Shown here piece after piece: positions 20,965-29,532 of a stretch of 64,000 nt of DNA (position 1 is its first letter; each line of letters begins with the position of its first letter). Source of the DNA: Ornithinimicrobium sediminis (GTDB lineage: Bacteria; Actinomycetota; Actinomycetes; Actinomycetales; Dermatophilaceae); assembly GCF_021272345.1 (NCBI RefSeq), contig NZ_JAJSDQ010000005.1, forward strand, positions 124,001 to 188,000, read 5' to 3'. A model generated the notes under the pieces. It made no database searches. It had not been told where the DNA came from and worked only from the letters and a program-made list of their open reading frames with translations. Both the position numbers and the translations under genes were made by a program.

Positions 20965-21342
20965 ATGAGCGAGAAGACCAAGCCCGAGATCGACTTCCCC
21001 GGTGACACCCCGCCCGGTGACCTGGTCGTGGAGGACATCCTCACCGGCGACGGCGCGGAGGCCACTCCCGGACGGACCATCAGTGCCCACTACGTGGGAG
21101 TCGCCTGGTCCACGGGAGAGCAGTTCGACGCCTCCTGGGACCGTGGAGCGCCGCTGCGCTTCCAGGTCGGGGTCGGCCAGGTCATCCAGGGGTGGGACCA
21201 GGGGCTCCTCGGCATGAAGGTCGGTGGCCGGCGCAAGATCACCATCCCTCCGCACCTGGGCTACGGCGACCGCGGTGCCGGCAACGTCATCAAGGGCGGC
21301 GAGACGCTGATCTTCGTCGTCGACCTGGAGGACGTGGCCTGA
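20965..21342 (+). CDS. FKBP-type peptidyl-prolyl cis-trans isomerase, cytosolic
   Basis: 125 residues, a single FKBP domain with no signal peptide: ISAHYVGVAWSTGEQFDASW, GQVIQGWDQGLLGMKVGGRRKITIPPHLGYGDRGAG. These match the catalytic pocket of small FKBPs. The ATG at 20965 has AAGGAG 6 nt upstream. It follows the lipoprotein FKBP by 40 bp and likely shares its transcript, which ends at the hairpin at 21371. Confidence 0.92.
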   Translation: MSEKTKPEIDFPGDTPPGDLVVEDILTGDGAEATPGRTISAHYVGVAWSTGEQFDASWDRGAPLRFQVGVGQVIQGWDQGLLGMKVGGRRKITIPPHLGYGDRGAGNVIKGGETLIFVVDLEDVA

Positions 21343-21369
21343 CCGGCCGCCGGCCCGCCTGAGGTCCTC

Positions 21370-22509
21370 TCAGCAGCCCCCGGCCCCGCGCGCGGCCGGG
21401 GGCTGCTGCGTGCCCGTGGCCAGCCGTGCAGCGTGCCGTCCGGCTGCCGCTGCGGCGAGGAAGGCCGCCGGGTCCTGTCGGTAGCCACGCCCCATGGTCG
21501 ACAGGCCCACCGGCACGGTGGCCAGGGCATCCGGAAGGCCTCCGCAGGACACGTGCACCTCGCGCAGATGGGCCGCCGTCGCGCACAGCTGACGCGCGCC
21601 TGCGACCACGTCCGCGGCCAGCTCCTCGGACACGCCGGCGCAGCGCGACAGGTCCGGGACCACCAGGTCGGCCGGTCGTGCCAGCACCCGGCCGTATGCC
21701 GTGGCGCTGTGGTGCGACACGCCGCGGTGCCGTGCCCGTGGGTCGGCTCCGGAGACCCGGAGAGCGGCGACCCCGCGCCCCCCGAGGACGGCCGCGGCGT
21801 TGAGCGCCTCACCGGCGGCCACCCCCGAGAAGCCCCATCTCGTGCCGGTGCCGAGGTTGCCGGGCCCCTGGGTGACGACGACGAGGTCCGCCACGGCCAC
21901 CAGCCGTGCCGCGAGCAGACCGGTGTGCACGGTGACCGCCTCGAGGTCACCGCCGTAGCTCTGGCCCGTGGTGACGACCGAGACCAGCCAGCCCGCCTCC
22001 CGCAGGGCTGAGGACGTGCGGGAGAAGGCTGCCGGCAGCGCACCTCCGTCGGTCATGACGTAGGCGACCCGCAGGTCCGGTGACTCCGCTCGGACCCCGG
22101 CGAGCACTGCCGGCAGGCTGGAGTGCAGGTCGGCCGCCACGACCGGCATACCGCCCAGGTCGTCGGCCTCACGCAGCAGCGCGTGGTGCGGGCTCTCCTG
22201 GTCGTCGACCCCCATGACCATGGCCTGCAGGGGGGTGTACCGCGCCTTGACGAGGTGGCCGGGCTCCTTCTGGGACAGGGGCAGCCGGTCCGGGAGGGCC
22301 ACCACCATCGCGAGCCCGCCGGTGCCCAGGGACCGGTCCAGCGCGTTGCTGTTGAGCAGGCACCGGTCACCCACCTCCGGCTCGCCCACGAGGCCGACGT
22401 AGGCGAGCGCGGGCACGTCGGTGCCGTCGGCGTCGCGCACGACCAGCTCGACCGCCCCGGGTCGCCGCCGCACCACCGCGGACACCACTGCCTCGGACCA
22501 CCGGATCAC
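21370..22509 (-). CDS. DUF3866 family protein
   Basis: 379 residues, cytosolic, of unknown function. Recognisable blocks are LGTGGLAMVVALPDRLP, MGVDDQESPHHALL, MPVVAADLHSSLPAVLAG, and VVVTQGPGNLGTGTRWGFSG. The last is glycine-rich and may bind a nucleotide or cofactor. The family sits next to pafB in many Actinobacteria. I set the start at the GTG at 22509, which has TAGGGT 7 nt upstream; a GTG three codons earlier (22518) lies within that box. It diverges from pafB across 35 bp. Its 3' end lies in the terminator hairpin. Confidence 0.82.
   Translation of the reverse strand: MIRWSEAVVSAVVRRRPGAVELVVRDADGTDVPALAYVGLVGEPEVGDRCLLNSNALDRSLGTGGLAMVVALPDRLPLSQKEPGHLVKARYTPLQAMVMGVDDQESPHHALLREADDLGGMPVVAADLHSSLPAVLAGVRAESPDLRVAYVMTDGGALPAAFSRTSSALREAGWLVSVVTTGQSYGGDLEAVTVHTGLLAARLVAVADLVVVTQGPGNLGTGTRWGFSGVAAGEALNAAAVLGGRGVAALRVSGADPRARHRGVSHHSATAYGRVLARPADLVVPDLSRCAGVSEELAADVVAGARQLCATAAHLREVHVSCGGLPDALATVPVGLSTMGRGYRQDPAAFLAAAAAGRHAARLATGTQQPPAARGAGGC
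21371..21408. terminator. Hairpin terminator between converging FKBP and DUF3866 genes
   Basis: CAGCAGCCCCCGGCC and its exact complement form a 15-bp stem around an 8-nt loop. No T-tract follows on either side, as is usual in GC-rich Actinobacteria. The left arm includes part of the DUF3866 stop codon, so the element can act in both directions. Confidence 0.75.
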
Positions 22510-22516
22510 ACGCCGC

Positions 22517-22538
22517 ACCCTACGGTGTCGGGTAGTTT
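22517..22538. promoter_or_regulatory. Divergent leaderless promoter pair (DUF3866 / pafB)
   Basis: On the minus strand TAGGGT (22517-22522) ends 7 nt before the DUF3866 GTG. On the plus strand TAGTTT (22533-22538) ends 6 nt before the pafB ATG. Only 10 bp separate the two boxes, so both cannot be occupied at once. Confidence 0.55.
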
Positions 22539-22544
22539 CGTGGC

Positions 22545-23537
22545 ATGGTCCGTCCCAGTCCCGCCGCCGCCAAGACGGAGCGACTGCTCAACCTCACCAT
22601 CTGTCTGCTCTACACCCGTCAGCCGCTGAGCAAGAGCCGGATCCGCACGCTGGTGCCGCACTACGCCGACAGCAGCGACGAGGCGTTCGACCGCATGTTC
22701 GAGCGCGACAAGGACGAGCTGCGCGAGCTGGGGGTCCCGCTGCGCACCGAGGTGATCGACGCCTTCTTCGACGACGAGGTCGGCTACCGCGTCGACCAGC
22801 GGGAGTACCGGCTGCCCGAGATCGACTTCACCCCCGACGAGCTGGCCGTCGTGGGCCTGGCCAGCCGCGCCTGGTCGCAGGCCAGCCTGGCGGGCCCGGC
22901 GGCCCAGGCGCTGCGCAAGCTCCAGGCCGCGGGTCTGGAGCGTGACGAGGCCGGTGTCTCCGGCATCGAGCCGCTGCTGCACACCACCGAGCCCGCCTTC
23001 GAGCAGGTGCGCCGGGCCGTGCTGACGCGCACCCCGCTCCGCTTCACCTACCGCGGCGGGGGAGCGGGGGTCGTGACGCAGCGCCACGTGCACCCGTGGG
23101 CCCTCACCAGCTGGCACGGACGGTGGTACCTGACCGCCCACGACGTCGACCGCGACGCGCCGCGCGTCTTCCGTCTCGACCGGGTGGAGGGCACGGTGAC
23201 CCTGGCCCGCGCATCGGGGACCTACACCGTGCCCGCCGGGCACGACGCCCGGGCCATGATCACCACCAGCCAGGGCACGGAGGAGACCGTGCGTGCCCGG
23301 GTGGCCCTCCGACCGGGGTCGGGGCACACGCTGCGGCGCCGGGCCTCCGAGGTCACCCCGGGCGAGGACGGCTGGGACGTGGTGCTGCTCGACGAGGTCT
23401 CCAGGAGCGCCCTGGTCGCCGACGTGACCGGTCTGGGTCCCGCAGCCAGGGTGCTGGAGCCGGCCGAGCTCACCGCGGCGGTGCGGGACCGGCTGCGAGC
23501 CGTGCTCGCCGCCCACGACGAGCAGGAGGCACCGTGA
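22545..23537 (+). CDS. pafB: WYL-domain transcriptional activator PafB
   Basis: 330 residues. PafB forms a heterodimer with PafC that activates LexA-independent DNA-damage genes; the WYL domain senses single-stranded DNA in studied members. The N-terminal winged helix includes KTERLLNLTICLLYTRQPLSKSRI. The WYL region is near residues 155-215 (LRFTYRGGG ... HPWALTSWHGRWYLTAHD). The C-terminal WCX domain includes RVALRPGSGHTLRRRA. Start ATG with TAGTTT 6 nt upstream. The stop overlaps pafC (GTGA). Confidence 0.92.
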   Translation: MVRPSPAAAKTERLLNLTICLLYTRQPLSKSRIRTLVPHYADSSDEAFDRMFERDKDELRELGVPLRTEVIDAFFDDEVGYRVDQREYRLPEIDFTPDELAVVGLASRAWSQASLAGPAAQALRKLQAAGLERDEAGVSGIEPLLHTTEPAFEQVRRAVLTRTPLRFTYRGGGAGVVTQRHVHPWALTSWHGRWYLTAHDVDRDAPRVFRLDRVEGTVTLARASGTYTVPAGHDARAMITTSQGTEETVRARVALRPGSGHTLRRRASEVTPGEDGWDVVLLDEVSRSALVADVTGLGPAARVLEPAELTAAVRDRLRAVLAAHDEQEAP

Positions 23538-24499
23538 CGACCTACGAGTCCGCGACCGACCGGCTGGGCAGGCTGCTCACGATGGTGCCCTGGCTGATGC
23601 GCCACCAGGGCATCGACCTGGCCGAGGCGGCCGCGACCTTCGGGGTCGACGAGGCCCAGGTCGTGGACGACCTGCAGCTGCTCTTCGTCTGCGGGACACC
23701 CGGTCACATGCCCGACGACCTCATCGAGGCGTCGTGGGAGGACGGCAAGGTCTACGTCGGCAACGCCGACACCATCGCCCACCCGCTGCGCCTGGGCAGG
23801 GACGAGGCGCTGGCGCTCGTGGTGGCCCTGCGGGCGCTGGCCGCGGTGCCGGGCATCGAGGAGCACGACGCCATCGACCGCGCGCTGGCCAAGCTCGAGT
23901 CGGCAGCGGGTGACGCGGCCCGCGACGCAGCCGCGGTCTCCGTGGCCGTGGACGCCGACGGTCACGAGCAGGAGGTGCTCACGACGGTCCGGGCTGGCCT
24001 GCGCACGCACCGGCGGCTGCACCTGCGCTACCTGGTGGCCTCGCGCGACGAGTCGACCGAGCGGGACGTGGACCCCATGCGGGTGCTCAACGTCGACGGT
24101 CGCTGGTACCTCGAGGCGTGGTGTCACCGCGCCGAGGACCAGCGGATGTTCCGCCTCGACCGGGTGGAGGAGGTGAGCGTGCTCGACGAGGACGGCACCC
24201 CGCCGCAGCAGGCGCGGCCGCGTGCGGTCGGGCCGGGGGTGTTCCGGCCCAGCCCGGACGACGAGACCGTGCGGCTGCACGTGCAGCCTCAGGCGGCCTG
24301 GGTCGCCGAGCAGTTCCCGGTCGACGGTGTGGAGCGTCAGCCCGACGGCAGTCTGCTGGTGGACCTGCGCACCGCCGACCCGTCGTGGCTGGTGAGGCTG
24401 GTGTGGCGGCTCGGTGGCCAGGCCCGCGTGGTCTCACCGCCACGGCTCGTGGAGCTCGTGCGGGACGGCGCACGGCGTGCGCTCGGTGACCCGGCGTAG
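23534..24499 (+). CDS. pafC: WYL-domain transcriptional activator PafC
   Basis: 321 residues, paralogue and partner of PafB. The N-terminal winged helix is ATDRLGRLLTMVPWLMRHQGIDLAEAAATFGV. The WYL domain is around residues 155-210 (LHLRYLVASRDE ... VDPMRVLNVDGRWYLEAWC). A C-terminal WCX domain follows. The GTG start is coupled to pafB, so the two are made in balance. The TAG stop at 24497-24499 reads on as TAGACT, a possible -10 box for tatA. Confidence 0.92.
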   Translation: MTTYESATDRLGRLLTMVPWLMRHQGIDLAEAAATFGVDEAQVVDDLQLLFVCGTPGHMPDDLIEASWEDGKVYVGNADTIAHPLRLGRDEALALVVALRALAAVPGIEEHDAIDRALAKLESAAGDAARDAAAVSVAVDADGHEQEVLTTVRAGLRTHRRLHLRYLVASRDESTERDVDPMRVLNVDGRWYLEAWCHRAEDQRMFRLDRVEEVSVLDEDGTPPQQARPRAVGPGVFRPSPDDETVRLHVQPQAAWVAEQFPVDGVERQPDGSLLVDLRTADPSWLVRLVWRLGGQARVVSPPRLVELVRDGARRALGDPA

Positions 24500-24559
24500 A
24501 CTCGGCCACACCCTGACGGGCCACCACCCGTCATACGATCCGTCGAGGAAGGCACCACC

Positions 24560-24874
24560 GTGTGGCGCAACATCCAGGGCTGGCAGCTCTTCATCATCAT
24601 CCTGGCCATCATCGTGCTGGTGGGCTGGAAGCGTCTGCCCGACGCCGCTCGCAGCATGGGCCGGTCCATGCGCATCTTCAAGTCCGAGGTCGAGCAGATG
24701 AGCGACAAGGGCGACGACGACAAGCCCAGCCCCGCCAGCAGCGACACCGTCGACGGTGAGCCCCACCAGGAGGAGCCGACCACCCGGCCGACGTCGAGCG
24801 TGCAGGCCCCTCCGCCGCCGGGGGACCCCGCCCACGACCGGCGCGACGGCGACGTCGGCGACCATCGCCCCTGA
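24560..24874 (+). CDS. tatA: Sec-independent translocase protein TatA
   Basis: 104 residues. The short N-terminus is followed by one transmembrane helix (about 8-24, [17 protein letters not shown]), then [20 protein letters not shown], the amphipathic helix of TatA. The remaining 55 residues are acidic and proline-rich. TatA oligomers form the pore for folded, twin-arginine-tagged proteins. GTG start with GAGGAAGG 8 nt upstream; TACGAT at 24534-24539 and TAGACT at 24497-24502 are candidate -10 boxes. tatC is 18 bp downstream. Confidence 0.92.
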   Translation: MWRNIQGWQLFIIILAIIVLVGWKRLPDAARSMGRSMRIFKSEVEQMSDKGDDDKPSPASSDTVDGEPHQEEPTTRPTSSVQAPPPPGDPAHDRRDGDVGDHRP

Positions 24875-24892
24875 CCTGCCGGCCACCGACCC

Positions 24893-25717
24893 GTGAGCGC
24901 CGTGGCGCGCCTGCGCCGAGCGCCCCGCGACCCCGAGGGGCGGATGTCGCTCGGTGAGCACTTCCGGGAGTTCCGCAACCGCCTGGTCGTCGCCGCCCTT
25001 GCGGTCCTGCTCTGTGGCATCGTCGGCTGGGTCTACTACGTCCCCCTGATCGGGTTCATCTCCGAGCCGGTGACCTCGTTGCGCAACGCCGACGGCGACC
25101 CCCTGGTGCCGCTCAACTTCGCGACCACGCTCACCGCACCCTTCTCGCTGCGCCTGCGGGTCTCGATCTTCGTCGGCATCGCCCTGGCGGCACCGGTCTG
25201 GCTGTGGCAGATCTGGGCCTTCCTGCTGCCTGGTCTCACCCGGCGTGAGAAGCGTCTGGCCTTCCTGTTCGGTGTGGCCTCGGTGCCCCTGTTCTTCGCC
25301 GGCGCCCTGCTCGCCGCCTGGGCGCTGCCCCGCACGATCGCGGTGCTGCTGTCCTTCGCCCCGCCGGACTCGCAGAACCTGCAGGACGCCACGGTCTACC
25401 TCAACTTCGTCCTCTACTTCGTCCTGGCCTTCGGCATCGCCTTCCTGCTGCCGGTCTTCATGGTCGGGCTCAACAGCATCGGGCTCTTCCCGGTGCGCAC
25501 GATGCGGTCGGGGTGGCGCATCTCGCTGTTGCTGATCCTCATCTTCGCGGCGATGGCGACCCCGGACCCGAGCGCCTGGACCCTCTTCGCGCTGGCCATC
25601 CCGATGTACGCGCTCTACTGGGGAGCGGTGCTCGTGGCCAGTGTCAACGAGAAGCGCCGCCGCAGGCGCGACCCCGAGTGGCTCGCCACCGCCGACGACG
25701 AGGCCAGCGAGCTGTGA
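24893..25717 (+). CDS. tatC: Sec-independent translocase protein TatC
   Basis: 274 residues, six transmembrane helices. The conserved N-terminus MSLGEHFREFRNRL binds the twin-arginine signal, and FLLPGLTRREKRLAFLF and AMATPDPSAWTLFALAIPMYALY are family hallmarks. TatC is the receptor of the Tat pathway. The C-terminus is basic then acidic (EKRRRRRDPE). GTG start; a later in-frame ATG at MSLGEHF is a possible alternative. The stop overlaps the next GTG (GTGA). Confidence 0.93.
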   Translation: MSAVARLRRAPRDPEGRMSLGEHFREFRNRLVVAALAVLLCGIVGWVYYVPLIGFISEPVTSLRNADGDPLVPLNFATTLTAPFSLRLRVSIFVGIALAAPVWLWQIWAFLLPGLTRREKRLAFLFGVASVPLFFAGALLAAWALPRTIAVLLSFAPPDSQNLQDATVYLNFVLYFVLAFGIAFLLPVFMVGLNSIGLFPVRTMRSGWRISLLLILIFAAMATPDPSAWTLFALAIPMYALYWGAVLVASVNEKRRRRRDPEWLATADDEASEL

Positions 25718-26598
25718 GCAGCAGGTATGCCGTGCTGCACGGCCCGCGCTCGGGCCGCGGGAGAGCCGCCGGCCGCAGCGACACAGTGCTCGCCGGGCTG
25801 CGCGGGGCGGGGCACGAGGTGCGGGACCTCACGGCACGCGACGCCGAGGACGCGCGTGTGGTCTGCCGTGCCGCTGCTGCCGACGGCATCGACGTCCTGG
25901 TGGTCGTCGGTGGTGACGGCCTGGTCTCGATCGCCGCGGACGCCTGCGCGGGCAGCACCACCGCCGTGGCGATCGTCGCTGCGGGCAGCGGCAACGACAA
26001 CGCGCGCTCTCTGGGCATCCCGCTGGGCACCGGGCCCGCGATCCAGACCCTGCTGACCGGACGGCGGCAGGCCATCGACCTCATCGAGGTGCAGCCCCTG
26101 GGGCGGCTCGTCGTGGGCTCCGTGCCGGCAGCCCTGGACGCCCGCATCGCCGACCGCTCGACCCGGGTGCCGAGCCGGCTCGGGGCGGCACGCTACGCCG
26201 TCGCCGCCCTGGCCGAGCTGCCGCAGCTGCGGGCGCGTCCCTACCGTCTGGAGGTCGACGGGGCCGTGTGGGAGACCTCCGCCATGGTCGTGGCCGTGTG
26301 CAACATGCCCGTCTTCGGCGGGGGCATGCGCATCGCCCCTGACGCCGACCCCACCGACGGACTGCTCGACGTGGTGGTGATCACGCCCGTCCCGGCCGTC
26401 CAGGCCCTCGGCCTGCTCGTCGGGGTCTTCACCGGTCGCCACGCCACGCACCCGACGGTGCACATGCTCCGCGGGCGCACGGTGCGGGTCGAGGGCCCCG
26501 AGCTCACCGCATACGGCGACGGGGAGCCGCTGGCCCCGCTCCCGCTGAGCCTCACGGCGCGGCCGGCTGCACTCGATGTGGTGGTGCCGCAGGGCTGA
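25714..26598 (+). CDS. Diacylglycerol kinase-like lipid kinase (DagK catalytic domain)
   Basis: 294 residues. The catalytic motif GGDGL (in VLVVVGGDGLVSIAADA) and the nucleotide loop AAGSGNDNARSLGIP identify the DagK/YegS/sphingosine kinase family. The C-terminal half is a beta-sandwich lipid domain with FGGGMRIAPDADPTDGLLDVVVI. It probably phosphorylates a lipid such as diacylglycerol or a polyprenol; the substrate cannot be told apart from sequence. The GTG is coupled to tatC. helY follows at 14 bp, after its own box. Confidence 0.88.
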   Translation: MSSRYAVLHGPRSGRGRAAGRSDTVLAGLRGAGHEVRDLTARDAEDARVVCRAAAADGIDVLVVVGGDGLVSIAADACAGSTTAVAIVAAGSGNDNARSLGIPLGTGPAIQTLLTGRRQAIDLIEVQPLGRLVVGSVPAALDARIADRSTRVPSRLGAARYAVAALAELPQLRARPYRLEVDGAVWETSAMVVAVCNMPVFGGGMRIAPDADPTDGLLDVVVITPVPAVQALGLLVGVFTGRHATHPTVHMLRGRTVRVEGPELTAYGDGEPLAPLPLSLTARPAALDVVVPQG

Positions 26599-26600
26599 CG

Positions 26601-26606
26601 TAGCCT
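26601..26606 (+). promoter_or_regulatory. Leaderless -10 box (TAGCCT) before helY
   Basis: TAGCCT ends 6 nt before the helY ATG at 26613. No Shine-Dalgarno sequence is present. Confidence 0.55.
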
Positions 26607-26612
26607 GGCGGC

Positions 26613-29435
26613 ATGTCCTCTCCTGCGGAGCGGTACGCCGCCGCGCGCACCCGGGCCCGGCGTGAGTCCTCCCCGGTGGGCAGGTTCGCAGGCACCCTCG
26701 GGTTCGACCTCGACGACTTCCAGGTCCAGGCCCTCGACGCCGTCGCCGCAGGCTCCGGCGTCCTGGTCGCCGCCCCCACCGGGGCCGGCAAGACGGTGGT
26801 GGGGGAGTTCGCCGTCGCCCTGGCCCTCGAGACCGGACGCAAGGCCTTCTACACCACCCCGATCAAGGCCCTGTCCAACCAGAAGTACCACGACCTCGTC
26901 GCGCGTCACGGTGCCGAGCGGGTCGGCCTGCTCACCGGTGACTCCTCCATCAACGGGGAGGCACCCGTGGTCGTGATGACCACCGAGGTGCTGCGCAACA
27001 TGATGTACGCCGGCTCGCACACCCTCGCCGGTCTGGGGTTCGTGGTCATGGACGAGGTGCACTACCTGGCCGACCGCTTCCGCGGAGCGGTCTGGGAGGA
27101 GGTCATCATCCACCTGCCGGAGTCGGTCCAGGTCATCTCGCTGTCGGCCACCGTGAGCAACGCCGAGGAGTTCGGCGACTGGCTGCGCACGGTGCGCGGC
27201 AACACCGAGGTCATCGTCACCGAGCACCGGCCGGTGCCGCTGTGGCAGCACATGATGGTGGGCAAGGACCTCTTCGACGTCTTCGTCCAGGAGCCGGGCA
27301 CGGTGGCCGGCGAGCAGACGGGCACGACCCGGGTGAACCCCGACCTGGTCCAGCGCATCTCCACGGCCGAGCGGGCCATGGCCTGGCGACGTGAGGACGC
27401 CGGTGGGCCGCGTGGCCGGCGGGGCCGGGCCGGCGGGGGCCGCGGCGGAGGCTCCGCAGGACCGCCGGCGGGCGTGCGGCGTGGCGGGGCACCAGGTGGC
27501 TCGGCCGGCCGGGCCGAGGTCATCGAGCAGCTCGACCGTGCCGGGCTGCTCCCGGCGATCACCTTCATCTTCAGCCGCGCAGGCTGCGACGCCGCCGTGA
27601 CCCAGCTGCTCGTGCGCGGCATACGGCTGGTGCCCGACCAGGAAGGGGCAGCCATCCGGCGGACCGTGCAGGAGCGGGTCGCCGAGGTCGCCGAGGCCGA
27701 CCTGGGCGTGCTCGGCTACCACGAGTTCGTCGAGGGTCTCAGCCGCGGGTTCGCCGCTCACCACGCAGGCATGCTGCCGCTCTTCCGCGAGATCGTCGAG
27801 GAGCTGTTCACCGCAGGCCGCGTCCGGGCGGTCTTCGCGACCGAGACCTTGGCGCTGGGCATCAACATGCCGGCACGCACCGTGGTGCTGGAGAAGCTCG
27901 ACAAGTTCAACGGTGAGCAGCACGCGCCCATCACCCCTGCGGAGTACACCCAGCTCACCGGACGTGCGGGACGTCGCGGCATCGACGTGGAGGGGCACGC
28001 CGTCGTGCTGCACCGGCGCGGTGTGGACCCCTACGACGTCGCCGGTCTCGCCTCGACCCGCACCTACCCGCTGCGCTCCAGCTTCCGGCCCAGCTACAAC
28101 ATGGCCGTGAACCTCGTGGCGCAGTTCGGTCGCGAGCGTGCGCACGAGCTGCTGCAGGCCTCCTTCGCCCAGTTCCAGGCCGACCGCGGGGTGGTCGGCC
28201 TCACGACGCAGGTGCGGCGCAACGAGGAGGCACTGCAGGGGTATGCCGAGTCGATGCAGTGCCACCTCGGCGACTTCGCGGAGTATGCCCGTGTCCGGCA
28301 CCGCATCAGCGAGGTGGAGAAGGCCGTCGCACGGCAGCGGGCTGCCGGCAGACGCGCCGCTATCGAGGTCAGCCTGGAGGCGTTGCGGCCGGGGCACGTC
28401 GTGCACCTTGCGGCCGGGCGGCGGCGTGGCATGGCCGTGGTCGTCGCGCCGGCCCGCCCGGGTGGCCACGGGGCACAGCCCGCGGTCCTCACCGCGGACG
28501 GCCAGGTGCGCCGCATCGGTGCCGCCGAGCTGGAGGGACCCCTGGAGCCGCTCGACCGGCTGACCGTCCCGAAGCAGTTCAACCCACGCAACGCCAGGTC
28601 ACGCAAGGACCTCGCGGCGACCCTGCGGGCGAAGGTGCCCGACGACGCACATCTGCGCCGTCGTGACCGTGGTGCTGGCGACGTGGACGGGCAGGACACC
28701 GGGGCCCACGCACAGCTGGACCAGCTGCGCGGGCAGCTGCGACAGCACCCCTGCCACCAGTGCCCGGACCGCGAGGACCACGCGCGCTGGTCGGAGCGCT
28801 GGTGGAGGCTGCGGCGCGAGACCGACGACCTGCAGCGCCGCATCGGCACCCGCACGAACACCGTGGCACGCACCTTCGAGCGCATCTGCGACCTGCTGGG
28901 CGAGCTCGGCTACCTCACCGACGGGGGCCACGAGGTGACCCCGGAGGGCCAGCGGCTGCGCCGTCTCTACACCCAGCACGACCTGGTGGCCGCCGAGAGC
29001 CTGCGGCGAGGCACCTGGCAGCGCCTGGACGCCCCCGGCCTGGCGGCGACGCTGTCCATCCTCATCCACGAGCCGCGTGGGGAGGAGAGCCTGCAGCCGC
29101 GGATGCCGACCATGGAGGTCACCGAGGCCTACCACGAGATGGTGGCGATCTGGTCACAGCTGCAGGACCGCGAGGACGCCCATCGGCTGCCCTCGGCCGG
29201 TGAGCTGGACGCCGGCATCGCGTGGATGGTGCACCGGTGGGCCTCCGGGCGAGGCCTGGAGGAGGTGCTGCGGGACAGCGACCTGTCCGCCGGGGACTTC
29301 GTGCGCCGTTGCAAGCAGGTCGTCGACCTGCTGGGCCAGGTGGCGCAGGCAGCCGACGGGCCGGTCGCCGCGACCGCACGACGCGCCACGGACGCGGTGC
29401 TGCGTGGCGTGGTCGCCGCCGACCGGCTGGACTGA
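26613..29435 (+). CDS. helY: DEAD/DEAH-box RNA helicase, HelY / Ski2-Mtr4 type
   Basis: 940 residues. Walker A is APTGAGKT (54-61), motif II is DEVH (147-150), motif III is SATVSN, and motif VI is QLTGRAGRRG. The C-terminal half has the winged-helix, ratchet and DSHCT domains of Ski2/Mtr4-like helicases, implying RNA unwinding during decay or processing. An unusual segment at about residues 256-302, between the two RecA domains, is almost wholly Gly, Arg, Ala and Pro (GGPRGRRGRAGGGRGGG) and must be disordered. It may bind RNA like RGG boxes. The gene ends at a very long hairpin. Confidence 0.9.
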   Translation: MSSPAERYAAARTRARRESSPVGRFAGTLGFDLDDFQVQALDAVAAGSGVLVAAPTGAGKTVVGEFAVALALETGRKAFYTTPIKALSNQKYHDLVARHGAERVGLLTGDSSINGEAPVVVMTTEVLRNMMYAGSHTLAGLGFVVMDEVHYLADRFRGAVWEEVIIHLPESVQVISLSATVSNAEEFGDWLRTVRGNTEVIVTEHRPVPLWQHMMVGKDLFDVFVQEPGTVAGEQTGTTRVNPDLVQRISTAERAMAWRREDAGGPRGRRGRAGGGRGGGSAGPPAGVRRGGAPGGSAGRAEVIEQLDRAGLLPAITFIFSRAGCDAAVTQLLVRGIRLVPDQEGAAIRRTVQERVAEVAEADLGVLGYHEFVEGLSRGFAAHHAGMLPLFREIVEELFTAGRVRAVFATETLALGINMPARTVVLEKLDKFNGEQHAPITPAEYTQLTGRAGRRGIDVEGHAVVLHRRGVDPYDVAGLASTRTYPLRSSFRPSYNMAVNLVAQFGRERAHELLQASFAQFQADRGVVGLTTQVRRNEEALQGYAESMQCHLGDFAEYARVRHRISEVEKAVARQRAAGRRAAIEVSLEALRPGHVVHLAAGRRRGMAVVVAPARPGGHGAQPAVLTADGQVRRIGAAELEGPLEPLDRLTVPKQFNPRNARSRKDLAATLRAKVPDDAHLRRRDRGAGDVDGQDTGAHAQLDQLRGQLRQHPCHQCPDREDHARWSERWWRLRRETDDLQRRIGTRTNTVARTFERICDLLGELGYLTDGGHEVTPEGQRLRRLYTQHDLVAAESLRRGTWQRLDAPGLAATLSILIHEPRGEESLQPRMPTMEVTEAYHEMVAIWSQLQDREDAHRLPSAGELDAGIAWMVHRWASGRGLEEVLRDSDLSAGDFVRRCKQVVDLLGQVAQAADGPVAATARRATDAVLRGVVAADRLD

Positions 29436-29449
29436 CGCCCTCGGCCGGC

Positions 29450-29517
29450 CCCCGTGCCCGTTGTGCGCTCCCGTGCTCCCGCCGAAGCCGACACGGGCGC
29501 GCACAACGGGCACGGGG
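29450..29517. terminator. Long bidirectional hairpin between helY and the exonuclease gene
   Basis: A perfect 19-bp stem, CCCCGTGCCCGTTGTGCGC with its complement at 29499-29517, encloses a 30-nt loop. Within the loop CCCGTG and CACGGG can pair further. It lies wholly in the 97-bp gap between converging genes, the place for a two-way terminator. Confidence 0.8.
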
Positions 29518-29532
29518 TATGCGGTCACGAGG

